This document shows, in pieces, positions 37,387-49,690 of a stretch of DNA of 64,000 nt. The notes under the pieces are model-generated. The model did no database searches, was not told where the DNA came from, and saw nothing but the letters and a program-made list of their open reading frames with translations. Where the stretch lies: contig CM034103.1 of assembly GCA_019914945.1 (NCBI GenBank), positions 6,076,001 to 6,140,000 on the forward strand, in the 5' to 3' direction. The position numbers were made by a program, and so were the translations under genes. The stretch comes from Typha latifolia. Its lineage: Eukaryota > Streptophyta > Magnoliopsida > Poales > Typhaceae. Position 1 is the first letter of the stretch; each line of letters starts with the position of its first letter.

Positions 37387-40300
37387 ATGACGATGACGGC
37401 AGCGCTCTCAGGTTTGTTTCCAAATCTTTCTATTCTAGGGGTTCGATCTTGATTTCGTTGTGCTTTCTTCTTGTTTTGATTTTCCTTCTCTTCGATTTTG
37501 TTGGGTAGAACCTCCGAGATCGGCGAACAAGAAGTGGTTCCGTAGGCCAAACGGCACCACCGCCTCCAGGGTTTGCTATTACTGGAAGTCCGGCCGCTGC
37601 ACTCGCCGAGGATGCGCTTTCCTTCACGGGGAACCACCCACCGATGCGTCTGCGGCAACGCCTTCCTTTAGGAAGCGCAAGAACGTGTGGAAGAGGAACC
37701 CGGAAACCAAGAAATCCTCTCCGGCTCCCAAAGAAGAATCGTTTAAGGGGGAGAACCCAAGAAACAACACAAAGAACCCCAACTCTCCTCCCAAAGGCGG
37801 ATACAAGAGAAAGAGAAGAGAAAGTTGCGAGCCTAATGACATTGTATGTCGAGGCTTCATCGCTGGGAGTTGCACTGATGGGGAGAGCTGCGGGAATCTG
37901 CATGTCTACAGTATAAGCGACGGCTTCTCCCTTTTGGCCCGTCTTGAGGGTCACAGCCAGGTAGATACTGAGGACCTCAATCTTGGTTTCTTTATTTGGT
38001 ATGATATTGTTTTGGCATCTGATGAGAAAGTGCTATTGTGCAGGCTGTTACGGGAATTGCATTGCCGTCATGGTCGAATATGATGTTCTCAGGAAGCAAA
38101 GATAAGACAGTGAAAGTATGGGACTGTCGGACAGGGCAGGTTGGTTTGATCATGGACTTTTAGTCAATTGATTTTTTGTGTTTGACCTGTTCATCAACAA
38201 TTATGTGTTTGATAATAGTGTGCCCAAGTCATTACTATGGAAGGTGAAGTAGGTTGCCTCATCACTGAGGGCCCATGGGTTTTTGTTGGAATCCCCAATG
38301 CTGTTAAGGTACGACTAGTATAACTTTAATTTTGTCCTGAATTTGTCTGTTTCATTGTTATTATATCAAGAATGTTCCATTTGGTGTGCTTGGTTATTAT
38401 TAACTTCATCATTTGACTCTTGCAGGCATGGAACTTGCAAACAGGCTTAGATTTAAGCCTTGAAGGACCCAAAGGGCAGGTCTATGCTTTAATGATCGGC
38501 AACGAGACACTTTTTGCTGGAGCCCAGGTGATCTACTTCTATTTCCTTACCAATAATAATGTTGAGTACATGATCTCTTGCCAGTCTTTGTGATGCATGT
38601 TTCTGCTTCCCTACTTCATAGTTTTTCCATATGACGATCACATAAATCTAAATGAATGTTTTTCTAAATCTTATTGCTGCAGGATGGAAGTATTTCAGCT
38701 TGGAAATCAAATGCAGATGGGAAAAGCTTTGAATTAGCTGTTACCCTTGATGGCCATCTAAAACCAGTAGTCTCACTAATTGTGGGCGCGATGAAGCTCT
38801 ACTCTGGTTCGATGGATGGTACCATTAGGGTAAGTTAATATACTTTTGAAAATTCCTTGATCTGTTCAGTTTTTGCATGGTGTAAATGGCGTGCAATTGC
38901 TTGCTAAGAATAGTCAGTACCTGTTTCATTTTTTTTTTTGTCTGTTTAATTCCTCTAGTAAGAATATGTTAAATATAATTTTTTGTGAATGCTTATAAAT
39001 TTATTAAATGTATGGTTTTTCTTTTCTTGTTCTAACTCATTGACACGTCGTATAAAGTGCGTCTATGAGCACCTTTCAGATATTACGAAAGTTATTATGA
39101 TTTATAACTCATAAACATTTTAAAGTAAGGGTTTTCAGTTCCTGCCGGCCGATCCTGGTCTAGATTAGCTAAGAGAAAGAAACAAAGAGAGGGAAGATAG
39201 CAAAAAAGAAAGGGAGAAAGAGAGTAAGAGAGAGAAGAGAGAGAAGAGGTTGACCGAGCCGGATCTATGTTGGAGAAGTTCGTCGTAATGTTGGAGAAGT
39301 TCGTCGTATGTTGATGGAAGCTGAAATTATGCCGGAGAATTATCACTTAGGAGAGTAGGAGAGAGAAGGCGTTGGGATCTAAGTTTGTTTTTTCAGAGAG
39401 GGAGAGTGAGAATAGAGATAGGGAGAAGATGGGATAGAGAGTGGGAGAGAGAGTTAGAGGGAGAGTTAGTGGAAGAGTTAGTAGGAGAGGGAGCTAATGA
39501 GGAGTTAGAGAGAAAAATATTTATATAAGAGTTCATAAGTGATAGAAAATAATATTTTTATTTTTTAGATTTTATATATAAATAATATATATATTTTTTA
39601 TTATTATTAGTTTCAAAAAAATTTATTTTTTTATATTTTAAAATATATGTTGATACGGACGGTCAATATCGTAATACGTATCATTTTTTTGAGACGGCCG
39701 ATTCTAATATCTAAAATCCTATATTACATATTCTTTCCAACAAGTGGGACAAAGTCCATGCAATTAAGGGGAATTGGAGATGTGCATCTATCTCCATTAA
39801 ATGGCAATTTATCGAGTCATCTTCGATCGTCATTTCCAATAGAGTATGAATAGCCGAAAGCTAGAGAGTAGCTAGCTGCCTAGCCACAAACTCTTGCAAC
39901 TTTTTGTGAATCATATCTTCGAACAGAAATTATTTAGGGCTTAGGAGCACTATGAAAAGACAGGAGGAAGTATATAAACAGGGGATAAGCTAGAAGAAAG
40001 AACAAACTTAATATTTGAAGAGGAAAACAAATTCCAGATTGCATCCTTCTGTTCTGAGATTTGGATAGCTTAATGGCAGGGGATGATTGACTTTAGTAGA
40101 ATGAAGTTTATGATGATTTATCTAGCTTTTTTCTTTGCTAAAGTCAAGGTTTTGACAAGTATATGGTCATTAAATTTATAAGCATAAAATTTAAGTTGAT
40201 TCCTATATGCAGAAGATGTGTAAAAATTGAAAGGAGTCATTTCACAGTCTTTTGTATTTTCTCTTGGTAGTTTGAATGCAATTCTTGGTGCTATTATATG

Positions 40301-42568
40301 GATTGTTCTGATACGCTATTGTTATGAAGGAAATTGGATTGCTTTTACTTTTATGAATTGTGGGAACTATCAGGTTTATTAAAACTGTATAAAGTGAGCA
40401 AAAGCAAATATGCTATTTGCTGAACAACTTTGAAGTTTGACTAATGTTTATGCCTTTGCCAGATTCTGGTATGAAGTTTTCTCCATGTGAATCTTTCTCG
40501 TGATGTGCACAACAAGAGGATCATTTATGTACTTGTTGGTTCATGCATCTTGAGGTTTAGCGTGATCTTCTCGAAATTTGGTGACAGTGTGCGGTTGCTT
40601 TCTTTCTTTATCAACTTGTGTTGAGTAAGTATAGTCAGTATTCTCTGTAAGTCTTGTCTGCTCAATGCACTTACAGATTTCATATTGATCTCCTGTCCTC
40701 CAAATGAAACATTGCACATCTAATCGAAACAGGAGTTATTTTTTCCTCTTTTGTTGCTATGGTTTTATTTTCTATTGAAGAGATTCTTTGAGATCAAACG
40801 TGGATTTGAATACACATTTAGTTTCCATTGTTTCAAATTTTATTCCATCTGAGTGCGCTGGTTTATTTTCTCGGATTCCTTTCAGGTTTGGGACGTTGCA
40901 ACTTTGCAGTGTACGAACACCTTTACAGGCCACCAATCAGTTGTTACATCACTATTATGTTGGGAAGATTTTCTGCTTTCTTGTTCATTGGACCAAACAG
41001 TAAAGGTTAGAGATCTCCATGGCAAAGTAAATTTTACACATACTTTGGTTTTTCATTTTGAATGCTTGTTTGATTACAGGCTTGGCGTGCTACAGAAACT
41101 GAGGTCCTAGAAGTAACACATACTCATACAGAAGAACATGTAAGTCCTGCATATTTCTATATCATATATTTTTTGAATAGCTTGCACTTCTTGCATTTCA
41201 GTGTGTTGTTTAAAACTATATGCTTCCTTTTTCAATCTGTTTATGTCTACTGTTTTTGTAGAATATAGACATGAAACTATTTTGGGTGAGGAGTGGAGAA
41301 TTCAACAGTTCCTTGGGTGTGTGGTCAAGCATTTATTGCTGCGTACTAGTGACAAGCTAAAATTAGAAGATTTAGGAAACTATGGGCACTCAAAAGTTGA
41401 AAGTTCAATTTTACATCAGTGCACTATTATTTGATTCTAATAGCCGGTAAACATACCTTTAATTAATCCAAACTGCATCGCTCGTGCTAGTTGTAACATT
41501 GAATTGTTCAAAATTTCCTGCAACTTGTAAAGAAAAGACGATATCTTTAGATAGGAGGCAGGTGGCAGGACCCATAGGAATCCCGCTGTATAAACCTTTA
41601 ATTTACTTTCTATCTAATTAGATTAAATGGATGCATTCCAGTTGTTTCATCATATTCTTAGATTCCTCAACTACCGGTCATATTTTTGAACTGAGTACCT
41701 AGTTGACCTCATTTTGATTTAATAATAGTAACTGAATTTTGGATATGAGAACAGGAGCTCACAAATCCACATTAATGTTTAGCACTACATCCGGCTTGAT
41801 ATATAGATTGCTCATTGCATGTAATATTTATTGGGTCTTCAAACCTTGCCCAGGTGCCTTTATGAAAATATTCACATTATATATATTTTTTCTTGTATCT
41901 CATATCCCCGATCACTTTGTAATTTTCATGATCTATATTAGATTAGTTTTGTTTCTTAGACAAGTTCAACTATAATTTTAGTTAGAAAAAATGCTTTGTA
42001 TTTGCTTTGCCCTAACAAATTTAAGAGCTCTAGGAGTATAATTAAAAATTGCAAAAGAGGAAAATGTACTTGTTGCTTATCCTTGCATTATCACTATAAG
42101 CTGTGTTTAAATGTGACTTGTGCCTCCGTATTGATGTAACCTTATTCTATGCAACTATAAGATGTGCTACTCACTTGTTAGCATTTCTGTAATGCTCTTT
42201 TAAGTGCTAGTAGAATTTTATGGTAGATGTATTTCAACTGATTATTTTTGTATACTACATTGTTGTAGGGAGTGCTTGCATTACGTGGGGTGTACGATAA
42301 CCAAGGCAGACCAGTCTTACTATGCTCATGCAACGATAATAGCATCCATGCTTATGACCTACCATCGTAAGTATCTTTCCATTGTATATGAGAATAATAA
42401 TTATTTTTGTCAGCTTGACAAATATTTCGTGTGATTTTCAGTTTTAAGGACAGAGGCAGGATTTTCTCCAAGGAAGAAGTGAGAGCCATACAGATTGGTC
42501 CTAGTGGTCTCTTCTTCACAGGAGATGGAACTGGCGATCTTAAAGTCTGGAAGTGGTTGAGCAAATGA
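37387..42568 (+). CDS. ZFWD-type protein: two CCCH zinc fingers plus WD40 repeats
   Basis: Exons: 37387-37411, 37509-37960, 38044-38139, 38219-38308, 38426-38527, 38683-38829, 40886-41005, 41080-41139, 42269-42366, 42442-42568 (stop TGA 42566-42568). All introns are GT-AG and the frame stays open for 438 codons, close to the roughly 430-440 usual for Arabidopsis ZFWD1/ZFWD2. Finger 1 is C31-X7-C39-X4-C44-X3-H48; finger 2 is C122-X7-C130-X5-C136-X3-H140. A lysine/arginine-rich linker joins them. After finger 2 a WD40 propeller starts at LARLEGHSQ (about residue 151), with blade ends KVWDCRTGQ, AWNLQTG, VWDVATLQ and KVWKWLSK. CCCH fingers usually bind RNA and WD40 propellers bind proteins; the exact role of plant ZFWD proteins is little known. 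The 25-nt first coding exon is inferred from phase and splice sites. Intron 6 (38830-40885) is enlarged by a repeat copy. Nothing suggests loss of function. Confidence 0.93.
39128..39722. repeat. GGCCGATC-type repeat, copy 3, in ZFWD intron 6
   Basis: Left end gttcctgccggccgatcctg; purine-rich GAGAGA stretch; right block acggacggtcaatatcgtaa ... acggccgattctaat. It accounts for about a third of this long intron. Confidence 0.6.
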
Positions 42569-42688
42569 GAAATCAACTTCTTGATTTATTGTTGTCTATG
42601 TACATCTAGTCTTTTGTTGTAACCTAAGGATATTATATCATATAGATGATGTATATATATAAATATATATTTGTATATATTTTTTCTT

Positions 42689-42694
42689 AATAAA
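42689..42694 (+). terminator. Candidate polyadenylation signal of ZFWD
   Basis: AATAAA, 121 bp after the stop codon, in T/A-rich DNA. Confidence 0.5.
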
Positions 42695-42699
42695 AAAGT

Positions 42700-43990
42700 G
42701 TAGAGATTTTCTTGTTGACGTGAATATTTACGTAACCATGAGCCTTTATTTTTTTTTTAACCAGATAATTTATCCTTATACTTATGGACATGCACACAAG
42801 AAAGTTTAATAAATGTGTGGTAGAAAGATTAATCATAAGCATCCACTATTTAGGGAAGTCTTTTTTGAAATTGTTGATGACTTGGATTTAAATCTATATA
42901 TTATACTATTAGTTTTACATCCACTAGTTGCTGATAGTTTTAGTTTTGCGCCTATATTGGCTACTTGGAGTTGTTTGAAGTTTCTTCCTGCACTTTTATG
43001 TTGTCTCACATGGGGTTCTTGATTGTCAAAGCTGGGTTTGTTTTGTTATTATTGTTCAAAATATCAAACAATAAACTTTATAAATTTTTGTTAGGTTCTA
43101 TCACTTATCTAGTTTAGATTTTCCACATTATGGTTGTGTAAATAGGTGCATGGTGGTCTATACTTTTAGTTTTTTTTTTCTTCATATAATTTTACTAGGT
43201 AGGTAGTGGATTTGTGATTCTACCTATAGTTATCTTCCTTCTTCCTACCTAGACTTCTTCCTCGTCATGTTTCTTCTCTTTGTTTTCTCACACTTCGTTT
43301 ATTATTTTTTAATCTTTACCCATTCTTTGTCATCTTTTTATATAATTGTTCATCCCAAATGCTTCGTGTGTGTATGTGTGTATATATATATATATAGTGT
43401 CTGTATGTGTGTGAGATTTGAAAAATAAGATAATTTTATTGGTTTTAATAAAGCGAGGAGCGTTGTAAGAAATATCATACAAGAATAAATTTTCAAGTTT
43501 GCATTTCAGATAAGATAGAACCCAATGATCGAGATGATATGATCATTCCCACTAAGATGTTTTATCTTAAGGCGATGTTTTTAAGTTTTAAGCCTCATTT
43601 ATTTTAGGAATTAACTTTTTCTTATTCTAGAATGCAACTCTCTTTTTTAAAATAATAACGAAAGAGTGTTGTAAGAAATCTCATGCAAGAATAAAACTTA
43701 AGTGAGATGATTTAGTCATTCCCAATAAAATATTATATAAAATATTCTATCTTAGGACAATGTTTCTAAGTTTATTGTGAATAAAAGGAGGTGTTGGGTA
43801 GATTCTTAATGCGAGTTTATGTTCCGACATCCGAAGAAACTATAGATAGTTTTTTGGTCCATGTACATGCTGCAAGGCTTCTTGGTGGATAAGTTTCTCA
43901 GAATTGGTTTTTATCTTTTCACCTATTAGATGATTTTCAAGTACATGTTGTAGGGCTTTTTGGTAGATAAATTTACTTTCATATAATTTT
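42700..43990. other. AT-rich intergenic DNA with a TG/TA microsatellite
   Basis: A (TG)n-(TA)n run lies at about 43367-43410. gcattgtaagaaat-like phrases occur twice (43440-43520 and 43660-43740), a diverged tandem copy. Nothing coding. Confidence 0.4.
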
Positions 43991-45738
43991 AAATCCATTC
44001 TAAGCTTGGAGAGGGAAAGAGTTTTGCATCAGTTAGTATGAAAGACTATAACGATAGGTCCTTGCAGAATAATGCTTTAGGCAACTGAAGTGCATCCAAG
44101 CAGATAATGGTAGTGATTACAAGGGCCATTTTAAAAATATAGTAGAGATTATAGCATCAATCATTTAAAATAATTTGGATGTAGGACATATGTGCACATT
44201 CCCAAGGGATGAGAGTTCTACTTGATGGAAAATCCAAAGAATGTATTTTCTTAACTTATGATCATAAAAAATTTGGATATAATTTATGGAATCCAAAAGA
44301 TAAGAAGGGTTATCAGAAGCAGAATTGTTATCTTCTTTAAAATTTAAACAATTGGAGATCTTAGGAAGACAACATTCAACATATTCTCTAGATCTAATCC
44401 CTCCGCCCACCTATGATGGATGATGATAATGAGGGAGGGCTATAAGAGGATTATGATTATAGTGACACAAGTGAAGATAAAACTTCTACAAGGGATGATG
44501 AGCATACTGAATCTATTAAACATGAGGAACAACAATCTGCTCAACATGGGGTGATAGAATCACAAGTCAGGATATTTTTTAGACACCATAAAAAATTATC
44601 CTAGTATCCTATTTTAGATTATGTTCTTATAGATGAATGGAGTTAGAATGCTTTCAAGAAATGCAAAAACAAAAGAAGAAAGATAGGTAATTCTAAACTA
44701 TGCAAGAAGAGATGAAATCCTCGCATGAAAATCACATATTTGGTGAACCTACCTAATACTAAGAGAGCACCTTAAAAAAATGGATCTATAAAATAAAGAT
44801 AAATGAGAATGGTAAAAGCAAGATTAGTTGTCAAAGGTTTTGGTAAAAAAAAAACAAAGGCACAAATTTTGATAAAATCTTTTGCTACAGTTATAAATAT
44901 GTCATCTCTCTGGATTACTTCTAGCATGATTCTTGAGATTGGGCAGCTTGATTTAAAGATGGCATTCTTACATGGAGAGTTAAATGAAGCAATTTATATG
45001 GAATAACTTGAAGAGTCCAAAGCAAAAGGTTAGGAGCATCTTATTTACAAGCGTGGAATAATAACTTATATGTGTTTTAACAATCACCAAAGTAATGGTA
45101 TGAAAAGTTGGATTCTCTCATGGCAAAAAATATTTTAAAACCTAGCAAAAAATATTGGGCTACAGTGAAATGGATCATTAGATATCTCAGTGGTTCTAAA
45201 GTTTGCTTATATATTGGAAATGGTAAACCTCAATTAGAGGGCTTCACATATGCTTGCATACCTAATGATTTTGATACTAGGAAGTCTATATTAGACTACA
45301 TGAGGATTTTTGCAAAGGGAGTTATCTCTCGGTAAGCTGCAAAAGTATGTTGCCGGCAATCTAATCTGCAAAAGTATGTTACTTCGTCTAGTATAGAGGC
45401 TGAATATTATAGCGACAAAGAGATACAAAAATTTATTGTGGATGAAAATAATTCTTCAAGAATTAAACTTAAAAGCAAAATAGGTATACACTTTTTTGTG
45501 ATAATTGGGTGTCATTCATTTCAAAAATTTTAGTCTTAACTCTAAGTTAAAGTACATTGATGTGATGTATTATTGCATTTAATATTAAAATGTTCTAAAA
45601 AAACTTATCGTATCTTGAGAAAATCCATATCAACGAGAATAGTTTGAATATAATAATAAAATATTTATCCAAACAAAATCATAAAGTTTGCTTAGTCAAA
45701 ATAGGCTTGGTATAGCTCTCACACAAGGTGAGAGGGAA
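43990..45738 (+). pseudogene. Ty1/copia pol remnant (integrase, RT, RNase H) with polypurine tract
   Basis: In order: QADNGSDYKGHFKN (integrase, about 44097), KARLVVKGFGKKK and LDLKMAFLHGELNEAIYME (RT, 44815-45003), WIIRYLSGSKV (45170) and SSSIEAEYYSDKE (RNase H, 45390). Many stops and gaps; the catalytic YVDD part is missing. A purine run at 45725-45738 just before TGATTTTATTGGG looks like the polypurine tract and 3' LTR start. Confidence 0.8.
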
Positions 45739-46690
45739 TGATTTTATTGGGTTTGGTATCCCACCTCACGAGTGCAGAATCAGTAAAAAAAAAGAGATAG
45801 AAAAGGGAGAGTTTCATTCTAACGAAGACAGATTATAGAAAAAAAAAATAGAGATTTTGAGAAATAAAGATAAGAGTTTACTTATGAAGCTTTTGGTTTT
45901 TTCGTGTTATTAAATAGTTGAACAATGAAAATAGATGTCGAGTGCCTCATCAATTCTCTTCTTGGTCCTCTCGCATGGTGGAGGTTACCTAGCGCATCTA
46001 AAGACTATCTCCAACAACATATATCTATCATAACAGGCGACTGGACAAGAGAGATGCTGAAGAATGCCCTCCTCAAAGGATGTTGCTCTCCCTCCCTCTA
46101 TCTTTTTTCTCTTGTGAATCATTAGTTCTCTTGTTATTTGTTTTTCTTTAGCTGGGATCGAAGGGAGTGATTCTAGATGTTAGTGATCTTCTAACTTTGC
46201 CTTGAGAAGAATTTTGTGTGCACATTATTATTGATTATAGTAGAAGACTTGAGATGGACTTATATCTCATGGTTTTTTTTTCCTCACATTGGAGGGTTTT
46301 CCATATAAATTGTTTATATTTTATTGTGAGTTGATTGCCTAAATTTGATTATGATCTTATTCTATTTGCACAAAGATAGAAAAGTAAGTATGTTGATCTT
46401 AGGCTATTTCCTAACACTTTCCTCTATTTAACTCTATTTAACTTAAGATTTTTAGTTTGTAATTTGCAGTTTAGAAATTCACCACTATTCTTTGTAATTC
46501 TCTGATCACAAGAGAGAACTGAAATATAATAGAAGCTATAATATTATATTTTTGGATACCTTCTTAAGGAGATATGCTTATGTTCTAAACTAGATTTCGA
46601 TCTCTCTAGATGTAAGAAAATTATAAATTTTTTTGTGATGGTAGAATTGGAAGTTAGAGTTCTAATGACTTTATTTTACGTGAATTAGAG
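45739..46690 (+). mobile_element. Possible 3' LTR of the copia remnant
   Basis: Begins TGATTTTATTGGG right after the polypurine tract. The end is not defined. Contains an unassigned 66-codon frame (45925-46125). Confidence 0.4.
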
Positions 46691-47290
46691 GTTGGGATAA
46701 AAAGTTAAAAATAAAAAAAGTAGAGGAATATCATAATGGGACACAAGTGAACATTTCCGATGTTGTGGCGGTCATCGAAAAGTGATGGATGGCCAAAGGT
46801 GATGGTAGATGGCCGTAAGATAGGGTGACTTATGACAGAAGTGGTGACTAGGGATTCAAAGCTTGGAAGAGTTCTACGGTTAAGATTTACTCCTATGAAG
46901 ATAAAGACGATCTAATAGTTATGATAAAAACAGTAAATGCGATAATAATAAATTGACTAAACAAAAATAATTTTTCATTGCTTAGATGTTTGGATTCCTA
47001 AAAAAAGGAGCCCAACCCTCTATATATTGAGGTCAAGTGTAATGAGTCATACTAGGATTAGCCATAAAGACTAATACGACTCAAATTAGAGTTTGCCTTA
47101 TAAGTTTACATGACATAATTAGATTTATCTTAGTGATTTACATAACTTAATTTGACTTGCCTTAGTGACTTATCTGACATAACTAGACTTGTCTTAAGAG
47201 TTTACATAATGGATAAGCATAATCAACTAAATGATAAATAGATTTGATCCATGTCTTCATGATATGATCCGATATGATCCGGTTCACATC
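46690..47290. mobile_element. LTR fragment related to 26236-26928
   Basis: Ends gatccgatatgatccggttcacatca, like gatccgatctgacccggttcgcatca at 26903-26928, and has a matching ctatatattgaggtc word near 47020. The left edge and target duplication were not found. Confidence 0.55.
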
Positions 47291-47295
47291 AGCTT

Positions 47296-49690
47296 AATAC
47301 TCATGTCCTCATGTTTGAAGGTTACTTCCTCATGGAAAGAAATCAACATTCGTTTTGGAATTGAAACTTAAGTTACTCCTTCCTAACTGGAAATGTTTGA
47401 AACCGTTGCTTCCTCTTGTTTTTAATCTTAGCATTCTCCGAACTCATAAGGTACCGCTTGGCAACTCATAAAACTATTTCACATGCCACAGTTTTTGAAT
47501 TTTGGACTAGCCACTACTAATGTCAATGAAACAATTTTACAAAGGAATTCTTTTAGATAACATGGCTACTAAACTGACTACTACCTTTAAGATTGTCTTT
47601 TTTAGTTATTAGTTTCTTTAAGTATTAACAGTAGTTCTCCAGTAGATAGATGTACTTCTATTCAATCACATTATTGTGTTTATGCTTTCCTGTTTCTGTT
47701 TAAATTTATTACAAAACTTAGACCTGCTGCCAGAGCATTGCCGTGTAATATTTTATTCAACATTCGCTTCTTCTTTTTTCTAGTATTTGTTTCTCAAATT
47801 AATATTCACAAAAGCTGGTAGCCAACCAAGAGGAACAATTACCTTATTTATGTCATTCAGCTACATTTTGTTTTGGTTCATATAAAACTATTAGATAATA
47901 ACTCTCCTACTTGAATCAAATGAACTCTAAACAGGGATTTATTGCTTTTAGGGTAGGAAATCATACTTCAGATCCATTATTTTCTCTGGTGGCCCTTTCT
48001 AGACCTTTATTCGTATCTGCGTAAGTAGGAAGACGTAGCTTTATTCTAAATATCATTTTCTACATGTTCTAATGGTTTCAGCTCTTGAAGAACTCGCCTC
48101 GGCTCTGCCAATATGCATAATTTCATATCTCACACCATTTTAGCTTTTACTAACTTTGTCATTGGAAGCTTGTGGGGTCTGGAAAGGAGAGGAGAGACAT
48201 TCTATATGGAAATTTTGTGGGGATTATGCAAACCTTAGAGCTTGTGTCAAGTAAGTAGCCGTTCTTCTTTGTTAAATATGTTCTTGATAAAAAAATAATA
48301 AAAAAAAAAAAAAAAACTTCATATCATTGTTTTTATGAAGAGCATTTCAGCTTGTAGGAATGAAAAATGGTTTTGTTGTTTACCAAATAATTGAAGATAT
48401 CTCTCCTACAATTCTTGGTTGATGTGTTTGAGCTGAATTCTCTAGCTGATAGGGTCTCGTGAAAAGTGGGCTGCTTAGATTAATGTCCTGTAGATGGATA
48501 TGCATTGTAATACATCACATTTGAACTGTTTATAGCTTACAATTTATTTTTTGTGGACTAACATGTAATTCCCATAGATGTCAGGCTAAAGGATTCTCTG
48601 GTCTTCTACAGAAAACAAATTCGATTTCCTACCCATGCTTAGCTCTTTCCAGACGTTCATTGCAACTGATTTCTCTATGAATCTTCTCCCTCTTTATTTT
48701 CATAGCATTCCATTTGAAAGGATGACAGAACTTGAAGAGGGTTTCTAGAAGCGAAGCAGTTGACAATGAGAGTATATGGAGAAGTTCCAATGTGAGGGGC
48801 CTCGAAGATGACAAAAGGTACGATGCAGCTAAATGTATATGTTGAGTCTTGAAAATTTAGGAAGGTCCATGCTTAATACAGTAAAAATGTGATTATAGAC
48901 TGCAATAATTATTGTTAATATTTCTTCTTATTGAATATTTAGTGCCCACTAGTCTCACGATTTCTTGAGTATCTTCTCTGTAAATATGCAGTTTGGTGAT
49001 ACTCAATGCGAAACGATCTTTCTCTTCTACTGAAGATGCTGGAAACAACGTAGGTTTTATCTTCAGTAGACAACTTGTTTTAAGTTGAGAGGTGCATATG
49101 ATCGAGATGTTGCAACTGCAGTAAACTTTGGAATCAATTGTAACCTATTCCTTCGAAATGTATCAACCTGTTGGTAAAGGTAAACATTTTTTTATGCTAG
49201 ACCCAGACCTCTCAAAAACGTTGCATCAACCTCCCAACAGAAAAATATGAAGATTTTACTACAACGACAATTTCACCATCATCACACCTGCATTCAAGAA
49301 ATCCAATTCTGGAGCACTGAAACAAGTTAACAGCAAGATTAAGATACTATACAATTGGTGAATATCGCAACTTAAATTTAGTAACAAGTTACAAATGCAA
49401 TGCAACTTGCCAGGTTTAGTAGCTCCAGCAGAAAGTGGTGTAAAGCTGCATATTCCTCTGCTTCTTGAAAACCAAGAGAATCTTCACGAGTGAAAGAATG
49501 CAAATCTATGATTAACAAGGGCATTTCATGAAAGGAGGAACAAAATATCACTGATTAAGAATAGACAATTTCTCAGGAGACTGTATCTTAACCTTTGTGA
49601 AAAACGTCTATAAGGGCAGGAGTTGGTCGAAGATTCTGTCTTCATTGCAGGTGTCCAAGGATATTTGGTTAACTTGTGCATCTGGTTATG
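47296..49690. other. Intergenic, downstream of BUD13; nothing recognised
   Basis: No exons on either strand. A poly-A run is at 48299-48316. The BUD13 3' UTR should occupy the right end of this interval, but its poly-A site is not clear. Confidence 0.4.
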
